Assembly: GCA_964546955.1 (NCBI GenBank)
Contig: CAZJLP010000033.1
Span: forward strand, 1 to 56,574
Reading direction: 5' to 3'
DNA from: CAZJLP01 sp964546955
GTDB lineage: Bacteria > Verrucomicrobiota > Verrucomicrobiia > Opitutales > Opitutaceae
DNA: 56,574 nt
The translations under genes and the position numbers were made by a program. Shown here piece after piece: positions 28,701 to 36,100 of the stretch (the first letter of the stretch is position 1; each line of letters begins with the position of its first letter). The notes beneath the pieces are model-generated. The model worked only from the letters and a program-made list of their open reading frames with translations, was not told the origin of the DNA and did not search any database.

Positions 28701-29956
28701 GCGTCGAGGACCTCCTCCGACACCCCGTCGAGGCCATCGACCTTCTCGAGCACCACTTTCATCTTGCTCGGCGGCAAGCCTGACGATCCCAAGATAGAGA
28801 TCAGTTCCGCCTGCTCCCGGTTCGGCACCAGCAGCAACACCTCTTCGATCAATTTCTCGATATTCGCGGGAATGATGTCCTGCTTGATGGCGTCGACGAG
28901 GGCTGTGCGCAGCACGTTGATCCGCTGTCGTTGCAACGCTTCCCAACGGGTCGGCAGGCCGAGCCGAAACCAGCCGTAAAACACCGGTGTGGGGATCTTG
29001 CCTTTTCCTTTCTGGTAAGAAGGCATTGCGACTTGCAATCCGGGCTTGAGCGAAGCCGCTTGCGTCGAAAGCTTCGCCGCCTGGACCAACCAGGCAATAC
29101 GGTCGTTAGAAATGCCGGTTTCCCCGGCGAGAAAAGCAATGTCTTTGTCGTCGAGGTCGAGCAGCGCCACCTCAGCCAGAACGGGCTTCAAATCGCTGAG
29201 ATAGCGTTCGTATTCGGAAAGGCCCTTCGTCCGACCAGAAACATCCAGATCGACGACCTGATCATCGGCCGCGTTGAAGATAATTTCCGACGACGCGTAT
29301 TCTTCGCCCTTCGGACCCACCGCGACGACGCGCAAATCCGCGCTGGCTTTTTCGGCGCGTTTGAACTGATGGCGACCATAACGGATCGCGTAATTTCCTT
29401 TGGAATCGGTGAGCGCTTCCCCCAACGATTCCTCGTCCCGTAGATCCTTGTCGAACGCGACAACCTTCTGTCCTTTGCCCGCACCAGCTACGCGTCCGCG
29501 CACCACGAACGAGTCGGCGGTCAGTTTCACGTCCAGACGGTAATCGGCCGGCGCGTTGAATTTGATCTTGCTCTGAATCAGCAACACATCCCGCGCACGA
29601 TAGACACGCACGAAAACATCAGCTCCGCCACGTTCGCTCTTCGAACGGCGGAATGCGGCGTCGCCGTACTCAATGCAAAAGGAACCGGTTGCGTCCGTGA
29701 TCGCCTCCCCAAGGCGGTTTTCTCCTCCCGTGTCCTTGTCGTAGGCAACCACGATCAAGCCCGCCGCGGGCGCGGCGTCGGACGTTGTGACGACGCCTCG
29801 CACGCACAATCGACCCGCCTCCGCGGGTCTTAGGTCGGGGTTCCGAAGCGAGGACCGGGGCGGAGGGGCGGCCTGTCGCTTTTTTAGAGGACCGGTCTTC
29901 TGCGTGGGGATGCCGGGGCTTTTGCTGCTCACCGCGTTCTTCTTCTTTTTAGCCAT
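19730..29956 (-). CDS. Insecticidal toxin complex (Tc) TcA-type pore-forming subunit, giant variant
   Basis: 3408 residues, about 900 longer than Photorhabdus TcdA1. A Lys-rich tip (MAKKKK) precedes two tandem Ig-like/carboxypeptidase-regulatory-type repeats (about 48-150 and 150-240; each has AYDKD or AFDKD...LGEA.TD..G). The alpha-helical shell contains the hallmark WCECEHCQSVLSPAAYFVDL near residue 760. A neuraminidase-like/ABC-toxin N-terminal domain lies near 1650-1800 (SLQLYVHRVLMTLEK, WYWRQHYRVWEANRKVFLYP). A Gly/Thr-rich linker spans about 2510-2640, then the coiled-coil channel and TcB-binding region (YWGRVEDRLYKIRNCMDIAG near 2690; ENYRQLEVEQSFSL-type end). TcA pentamers bind cells and inject the TcC toxin. 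No signal peptide. The gene lies 166 bp downstream of the TcB-TcC gene. No frameshift seen. Confidence 0.92.
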   Translation of the reverse strand: MAKKKKNAVSSKSPGIPTQKTGPLKKRQAAPPPRSSLRNPDLRPAEAGRLCVRGVVTTSDAAPAAGLIVVAYDKDTGGENRLGEAITDATGSFCIEYGDAAFRRSKSERGGADVFVRVYRARDVLLIQSKIKFNAPADYRLDVKLTADSFVVRGRVAGAGKGQKVVAFDKDLRDEESLGEALTDSKGNYAIRYGRHQFKRAEKASADLRVVAVGPKGEEYASSEIIFNAADDQVVDLDVSGRTKGLSEYERYLSDLKPVLAEVALLDLDDKDIAFLAGETGISNDRIAWLVQAAKLSTQAASLKPGLQVAMPSYQKGKGKIPTPVFYGWFRLGLPTRWEALQRQRINVLRTALVDAIKQDIIPANIEKLIEEVLLLVPNREQAELISILGSSGLPPSKMKVVLEKVDGLDGVSEEVLDAWVETKTLAESEAELLGLTVSLHRLAGGDPQVVSAVLQSEFSSIRNGRLQKARDLVALDAGEWESVLEQAGSPVPPGATRAQQARAFVKDAAGAFPHAAFVQRTKRVPNAIEDKVRAIQPLLVSNENALTVDFDALDLSEVSESQRGQVKDAHASLKRFANLHPGLGLDEVLTGNDTDPVSRAKVVSERVGWLSTFYELNPEVGFIGLDYLPDSADLTDLKFGSLPEEARERVLADLKAQQRIYSIAGNPVPAVEIMEAGFHSASAIALTRASNFATMTGLPEAEALAYHAIAQDRANAAALQWFNLHEIARDKATTPVRVIPSQDQFFQPLKGFAELSSNQPWCECEHCQSVLSPAAYFVDLMYYIEENVLKDSFRNGQKKHPLHLQVRRPDLWELELTCKNTNDYVPYLDVVNEVLERYLREVLPLPSGTALYQHLADQAATFRQPFTFPLERLEILLEHFGLSRYEVVKAMGASRASQVRAQLKLSKKEYDLITTPRLAAQAADLAFFSGLFKINVPAGMALDALLAPPEVQTLLQATGLSHDAVEAVLESKFVNTDGSTNAAVEIVRGKRTSTDVQNNSELVKGLTLRRLDRVHRLVRLWRKLPWTVEELDYAIGRLSRPAPVAEINAAALEGILDLWEVNAAWSLSVEELLALSDSFPSKGLREATPLFDRLFNQQPFRDRDGAWPAGLPLLFSHPAWTKKANSPSGISGPSNNTLLRLLAGFQIADKELVELIANLRAVPALGYQSATATRDESISLSQESLGILYRHARLHALLKTKIGDTLSLIALTPRIAARPPSERFIRDLEDLKSVVDFCGWQKSCGFTADELIYVTGGVIPTGAANALDLAAAIVEDVQREKSLEFADTVFTQIGLTDLQSRQIVLANTGQNARAFELLVDGSSYRLRDEFDPAATPLVTVHASIQPPVSPPIDPAVIRALVENYHPLHVLDVALGGALGLSPKATRLLRKLAHPLDSAGAIAIGRALQTGDSASLRVLIGDTLRLRALFKNKVFGEQGLTFVRDNRVLFFAQAGNSSNPVVTIQTVRNVAAYVALASAADLGFKTASAPADLSALHAVLGGPSPISEENYAKTLRTDKARISALKPHLGSLPTNPFNALELLRRSLVLAEQLGVSGETLSLMKADGFDDLSRAAEDVFGAFRAKYPEEKTFQEKLEPFGDKLRTRKRDGLVDFIVSAWPEPFADANRLYDYFLLDVMMQGCARTSRVVAAISSLQLYVHRVLMTLEKSADLVLIGDTVVKGAIARFTEPGKRGEWYWRQHYRVWEANRKVFLYPENYIEPELRDDKTPLFKEFEDSLLQQEVTDASVHDAYAKYLTGLDEAARLKIAGTYYDSRADLLHLFGVTQDSPPIYYYRTIGKTLSNTPRLSAWQKLTVQIPVSKVSPVLFEERLYVFWLETTTRPVSTFVQGSSEFEGYRHNVRLKYSTLRLDGAWTPPQALRFSNGGALEEFRVIRDPRNKDQAALDRAARIQELEETVIPGLKSAAGTAATAAKDADDVWKVALSKSAAATRLADNPGLWVSEPLDSTRTLGDVTLWIIGNKFLTGGWDKFGENWLKRNPGWVAAMAFGLPPHLVTALMAKDAMILIEAGARAAASQAEADRLGAVEKVTAAETELSQLKGMAAPAITVRWDKSGRDHTEPVDNYKPEGWAWERVYPDIYTPANAAEDKSIRLVLAPGNAPILATTSDEVDLTSASLAPAPATSASGGAVSPRLIYAQGQIFETTVPAPSPAGTPTWQNFYRTSRFLNSPAAGSRVALAPTNAEVQIVNGYFDSLIVEAKGQPVWMRKLTNAYLGTRLGTTLTTRLRKQFGQDGAKTLLNAEFQDSLEELPLTISPVAGQSDPVLRNPFHATNPFLTYFREAFFQIPFLVANHLNSQRKFAETQRWYHTIFNPTAEDGKAWRYREFRNLPPVTESLRALLTNEAALTAYREDPFNPHAIARTRLSAYQKSIVMKYVDNLLDWGDSLFGQFTMESINEATMLYVMAQDILGPRPATLGSCGEGEVSPKTYAAIRPGLNKVSDFLVELEVPVSSPTGSLRQRVAEEGKRLIALNTGLQYASTMAAPSTPAVGPTPRWSMTAGLSVGQPASAGAGEGPAGNGYQTGTPYFGNGRYQAGGGYQTGGKFWTNVDGTSLNKLYGTSSGNGRGPTILGTDSGTPAISGNRTGNIDFINPNQGSGGGKFGLPEGGEIKAFDQIPPVEIKYGRRDYFEIENPAGLIVPSSDITPVTISPIEMVPPKQAVFCIPPNKDLLAYWGRVEDRLYKIRNCMDIAGARRRPELFSPEIDPRFLVRMKSLGLTLDDVLNATSGNLPPYRFSYLIEKAKQHASALQSFGAQLLSAIEKRDGEELAQLRAVHEQNLLTMRSRMVQMEIDAAEDALEGLRRQKTASEYRRDYFYSLSEAGLLASESKQQELQHEAANFRTQAGLAQVIASILTVIPDIGAPTAMKFGGSQIGAAGRAVAEGLNALAAYNEMGSAMAGREASNRRRDQDWKHQVQLAKGELLQIEKQISAAEIRRDIAVHTLEVHEKTIAQSEEIFEHLGLKFSNFGRYTLLSTRLHGLYRQAFDSALSFARMTEQAYRAERSDDEAPLGGNYWDATNAGLLAGERLMVDLQNLELQYIEKNYRQLEVEQSFSLAQFAPKELASLRMGGECAFTVPEWFFDLTYPGQYRRRLKAVRLTIPCVTGPYTNVGASLRLENSRIRVFNEAQRQYVLETVPLRHTVGIAASKAQYDAGVFDFNFRDERYMPFEGAGAFSTWELSLPKTLRAFDYATISDVILHLSYTADFDPVLKTAQESEVDGVLARLKTDGAVKRVFSLRQDFPDVFYRLITSPLDTEVGFKIDQRHLPFFLLNRALKANALTVRFISPLASLEDSACAVGVGKPTEVTAFKEVKAPQPPANEVRGPGLSAFDLETQAGSTELGIANLLIGDHVIKLTNAGPLAPDTPVAGGGAIDPGKLNDILLEVAYRIR

Positions 29957-30122
29957 GGCCGTGGTTTTTTCGAATTGTTTTCTAGTTGTTAAACGATGCG
30001 CGGGTCGAACGGGCCATGTGTTGAACAGGCAAAACGAGGCCAGATTGAGCCGTGGCGTAAAATGAGTCGTTACGTGATGGGGAAATTCGCTCGAGGGGTA
30101 AGTTCTTCCGCCGGAATTGACC

Positions 30123-33100
30123 TCAGCGAAGGTCCGGCATGGCCGAAACCGGCGATTTTTTCATGAAGGCTTTCGGGGCCACGAGGAGCGGAACGGGATT
30201 GGGCTCCTGCTTTCCCACACGAGCCGCAAATTCATTGAGTCGTTCCCTTTCCAGTTTCAGGTCGACCAGCGAAACGCGCAAGGAGGCGACATCGAGAGGT
30301 CCCGACAAAGGAGCGTCTCCCAGCCTGTGCCGCAGGTCGGCCCGTTCAAGACTGTGACTAGAACCCAGGGTGGCCCAAAGACGACCCCCGGGAGCAGAAG
30401 CAGGCAGATCGTTTTCGTCGCCGGAAAATTTTGCGTCCGGCTTGTCTAAGTCTGCTGCGGAGCTGAATGACTTCGCTTTGCTCGCGTCATAAACCACCGC
30501 GGCTGCGTCCGCCATGATGTACGATAGAGGATTTCCGGGCGTAAGAACCAGGCTTGAGCCCAGTACCTGCTTTCTATACTCAAGCAGACGCCCGGCAAAA
30601 TAGTGGTCGACGTTTCTGAGGACGATATTCTGGGAATATTTCGGATCCTGATTACGGGTTCGGACACGGGTGACATAAAGGAAGAGCGCCTTTCTCAGAA
30701 TGTCTTCTTTCGTGATATCCTCTTTGTATTGGAGCTTTGCATCTTCCAAGGCCGCATCGATGGCCGCGTTGATGATGTCGACAGTCGCTTTGTCCGACTC
30801 TGGCGTGTCGATATCCACGTCATTGGACTTTTCCCTCCCCGTCGTAGGGGTTTTTTCGGGCGGCAGTTTTTTCACCGTATCGTTGCTGAACTTCTGGGCC
30901 CTGATGATTTCCGCCCCCGATTCGTTGTTCTGAAGGTACTCGTCGTAATTGGTAGCCTGCGTGCCAAGCCGGTCAGTGAGATTCACCGGCTGACAGGAGG
31001 AATAGGCATACACATTGATGCCTCCCGCCACCAGAATGGGATCAGGCGATACCCATCTGCCCAAAGCGGGCGCCAAGTACCGAGAATTATGGAGCGCCAG
31101 ACCGCTTTCTTCGTCTCGTTCCATTCCCGTGAAACGATAGCGCACCGGCGCAGCTTCCGCGCTACTCTCCTGCGCCCGATAGGCGCTGCTTCCGTAAGGA
31201 TGATACTCCTCGTACGATATGACCCGGGCCTGGTCGTCAATCTCCAAGCACGCTGAGCCGAGATGATTGCTGTATTGGTAGCGAAACAACGTTTGCGTTT
31301 TGACCGAGAGTCCGTCCGGCCGGGGATTCGCCGGATCGCTAGCAACAATCACATCATCGACCAAAAGCACCCGTTGGTTTCCTTCGAAAAGGTGGTGTGA
31401 CTCGATTTCCTCGACCGGCGCTGACGTGACGCTGCCCTTGTAGCGGCGATACAATTCGTATCCTCCCAAATAAATGCGCTCCTCAGTCGCGCCGCCACTG
31501 CGTTCGATGCGTTTTCGAACGCGCCGTTTTTCCGCGTCGTACTGGTAGTAGACCTGCCCACCGCCGCCGAGATTGAGTTGGCGGATCAGATCGCGGTGAT
31601 CCCAGCGCAGATTGAAGCTGGGGTCGGTGTTTGCCAGGTTGCGCAGATTTCCATGTGCATCGTAGTGGTGCTCCGTCTCTGTCGCTGAACGGTTTGTGCC
31701 TCGCCAGGTGAAGCGAAGTCGGTTGCTGCTCGAGTCACACTCGAAATGGCGAGTCCAAGAGCTGGCGGTTTGGCTGGGCACGACGTGCTGCCGGGTGACA
31801 AAATTTCCGACCGAATCGTAGGTATAACTCTCGGAATAGGTGCGCAGGGTTTGGTCCGTGATCGGGAACGCCTGAGCTCGTACGGGTTCGTTTCCCGCTA
31901 AAGCGGCGTCGCCGCCCTCCGCGCTCTCCCTTCCGGACGTCCAAATCAAACGATAGACCGAGTCATACTCGTATTGGCACTTGGGTTCCGCGATCCCGTT
32001 GTCGAAAAACACCGGTCTATAAGCTTGATCTTCGATTTCAACTACGTTGCCGACCGGATCATGGGTGTAGAGGAGTTGCTGGACGATGGCCGCGTCGGCC
32101 AGGTTTGAACGCCGAGCAGGAAAGCCGCCGGGGTCGCCCGGGCGGGTGGTCCGAATCTGTTTCAGGCGAAACGTAACCGGATCGTAATCGTACTGCGTGA
32201 GTGTCCCATTGCCGAGCCGGAGAAACGTTTTCTGCCCTTTGGCATTGTAACGGATCTCCCGAATTTCATTCGGCTTCGACGCATTCACGCCGCCCACCGG
32301 TCCATTGGCGGTTCGGTTCGCGCGAACCCGCAGCTTCTCACTTTGAAGCATGCCCCGGCGATTGTAGCTCGGTTGGTAAGCGGCCACCATCGAAGGATCG
32401 CGATGCCAATTGTAATACAACGTCATTCGATTCAAGGCGTCGTAGCTGGTGAGCTGGCGGAACGTCTCATTCTCGAGCTTTGCGCTTGCGTTCCCCTGCC
32501 AATCGATCGCCGATTGCGCGGGTTGATTGTTCAACTGACGATCCACTTCGACTAGATTGCCTTTGAAATCGCGTCGGACTGTCTGCGTCAGGCCGCTCGG
32601 GTCGTAGTGCCGGACAAGCTGACCGATGAGGTTTGACGCCTGGTCTGCGGCAAACTGGGCATTCGCGGTGCCGTCTGGGTCGTAAGCATCCCGATATTCG
32701 AGTCTTTCTACCTGTTGGGCTGGCCCGCCCTCGACACTGATCCATTGCGCGGTCGGTCGCTGCAGAGCGTCATAGTCAGTCGAATACAATCGTTTTTCGC
32801 CGACAAAGACATAGTCCGCTTCCTGCCGCTCGTTGAAGTCCCACGAAAACATCGCCTTGCCGGCGGCATCATTGAGCACCCACCGGTTTCCGGCGTCCAT
32901 GCTGCGTTGGAAAAGCAGATTGCCCGCGATGTCGTAGGCGGGCACTCGCAGGCCGACGTCGTTGTTGGGATTACCCGACGGACTGAAATCTCGCGGGACG
33001 CGCGGCTCGTCTCTGTCTGCTTTTACGGGCCAGACGAATTGCATGGCCAAATTTCCACGGGCGTCGCGTAGCCACAGCGGTTTACCTTCGGCATCGAGTT

Positions 33101-36100
33101 TGGTAAAGGTGAGGTAACGCTCGTCGCGATAGCTCCGGCCTCCGATCAGTCGCGTTCCGTTCGGGTCTTCGATGCGGTTGTGCGCGATCGCAATCGCTTC
33201 TCGGCCGAGGCTGTCGAGGACAGTGCGCGCGGGCGTGTCCTGATGGACAAATGCCAATCGAGCCGCCCGCTGGTCTGCCGACGCAGCGCCCGTCGCCGCA
33301 TGTCGCGCATACCAAGCATTGCCCGATTCGGCGATTGTGTCGTTGGCGTCGAAGATAAGGACTTGCCAGGGTGAGAACTCAACGCGGCTGAATGTACCGT
33401 CGGGCATTTCGGTGCGAACGAGGCGCCCGACCGCATCGTAATACATGAGAGCCGTCACACCGTTGGCCGGCGGAAGTTCGCACCCGAAATCATCGCTGAA
33501 AGCGGGCTCGAACTGTTTCACCGGTTTGCCCTTGTTATTGAACACGGTGAGGCCGCTGACAATCCAGCGAGGCCGAGGGTCCGTGGCGGTGCTCGCGGGA
33601 TCAGGCTCCGCCTGGCTTTTTTTCATCAGCACATTTCCGACACCATCGGAACACTCGAGAGAAATGTGCAATGGACTTTCCTCACCCGGCGCCAGCTGGC
33701 CTACATGCCGTTCGCGGACGATGGCACAGGCTCCGGCCAGCCGCTGGGCCCAGATCCCGTTTTCATCTCCGAAATGATAGACAAAACGCGCGCTCGCGCT
33801 GATGAGCCAATCGCGCGCTTTGGTCTCGTTCAAGGTGCTGGAGGTACAGAACTCCGCGACAGCGGCGATCGGCAGATTCGTCGTCGCATACGAGAAAGCC
33901 TCAAGGTTGTCGCCCTCCCAGCCCGCCCCCACTCGCTTGCCTTTGCTGGCAGCCGCAACCACGAGTCCGAGGATATCGAAACGGACCTCGGAATGATTGC
34001 CGTTGCAGTCAACCAGCTCAATCGGGGCCAGCACACGATAATCGAAGCGGGGCTTGCCGCTGACGGGATCCAGCGCCACACCCGTGACGTTGCCCAACGC
34101 ATCGCGGCTCGATTGAACAAAGAGGTCGAGCGCGTCGTATTGGAGGCCGGTGCGGTTGCCAAAAGAGTCGGTGTAGTTTTCCGCCAAGTAAAAATGCTGC
34201 GCCGCGTCTGGCGCAAAGCCGGCTATACCCGAACGCATCCAATACTCGCCCGCGGCAGGGCAGCCGAATTTGGCGGCAGCGTCCGCGTCGTGCAGAAATC
34301 CGCTAAGATCCGTTTTCTGCAGCGCAGCGAGCGCCGTTCCCCCCGCCGGGACCGTCAGGCCGAGTTGCCCGTCCGTGAACACCGCGTTCAAAAGACCGTC
34401 CGTCAATGCCAACTTGTAGTGTTCGTAGGTGAGTCCGCGTAGGCTCAATTCCCCCAGGGGCCGTGCTTCTTTCAGGAACCGGGCCGGGTTTGCTTCATTG
34501 TCCTCGAAAAACAACGTCCGCCCATGTTCGACCAAGCGCATCGCCTCCGCAGTATTCTGCGGCAGCTCGTGATACGGCTTCCGCGTAACCGTTTTGGCTC
34601 CCTGGCCGGAAAGCGTATCGCTCAATCGATAGCCACGGAAATCGGATAGACTAAAATACCCCCCCTGCTCCGGAGTGAAACCGGTCAGTTCATAGGCTTG
34701 CAGTTCACAAGGCGCGCGTAGTCGATGGTACCGAATGGGCGCCGTGCCCACCGCGGAATCAATCGCATCTCCGGTATGATGAGTTTCTTGATACGCCACC
34801 TGTCGCGCGCGCTGCACCTCTCGAATCAACGCTGTCTCCGCGGCAAGTTCGGGCTCATCGAATTCACGTAGGCGAGGATACGCCACCACCACAGACTGTT
34901 GGACGTTGCCCAGTTCGTCCGAGGAGAGGTTCAGCGTGTGCATGATCCGTGGGTCCGGCTCGATCGAAATACGACGCAAGTCCAACTCGTAGTGATAACT
35001 TAGCGTCTCACTCTCGGTCACAAGGAAAACCGCATGCCGGTTTTCACGGCGAGGCTGCAAGCAGCGAATCTGGCAAGCGTGGGCGGTGGCCGAAAACAGG
35101 CGCACGGGAATTTCTCTCGGCAGATCGGCCTGAAGGGCGTCGATATCCAGTTCGTAGATTTCCTTCCGCAGCACCCGGCCCTTGCAAGCCCGCAATGCCT
35201 CACGCCATTCGCCGGTGCTTAGAGCGGGATCGAGTTTCGGTTCTGGCAGATCCTTTTCCACGCGTCCGGCTTGAGGGTAGCGGGCCGGAAAATATTCCGT
35301 GGCAAACTGAGAAAGGATGCGCTGACGGTCGAGTGTCGCACCCGTGTGATACCAGGTGATCGTCTTGACGGGCGGCTGGTACAATGTCCGGTCTTGGGTG
35401 ACGAAGGGGCTATCGATGTTATTTTCCGCCGAACTGCCAAAATCCTCGACGTCGACCTGTTCCACGCGGCCGAAACCGCGAAACTCGCGTTCGACGCCGT
35501 CAAAGTACCCGTGGTGGTAGCTATAGGTGGAGCTGAATGCCGTGCGGCGCCAGCGATCCCGCATGGTGACCTTGCTGACACAATGCACTGGGAACGGCAG
35601 CCGCGTGATCCAAGGCGTGCCGTTCCGTTTGTCCTCGAGATAAAACCGAGTGGAGGGCGCGTACTCAATTTCGATTTCGCCCCCCAGATTGTTGTTCACG
35701 CCAATCAACAGGTGCGGTTTCCCGGGAATGCCAGGGCTGCTGCCACCCGCCATCAAATCGATGTAACGGACAGGCTGAGCGGCATCCGCGGGCAGATGTG
35801 AGTTCCAAACGAGACAGGCGGTGCCATTGCCAAGCAGATCGGCCACCTGTACGGCGGCGAGGTTTTCCGTGGCCAGCGGCATTTCGATCGTGCGCGCTCC
35901 GCTCAGGCTGTTGCCGCTGCGGTTGAAATAGATCTGCGCTCCGGTCCGTCCGAGATAGATGAGGTCGATCGGCCCGCTGCCGTCGACATCGGCCAGTCTG
36001 ATGCGCCGTGGATCGTAAAATTCGGGGTGATCGAAGAGGGGCGAATTGGCCAGGGTGACCTTGCGACCGAAACGTCCATACCCGAGGTTCGGCCAGTAAC

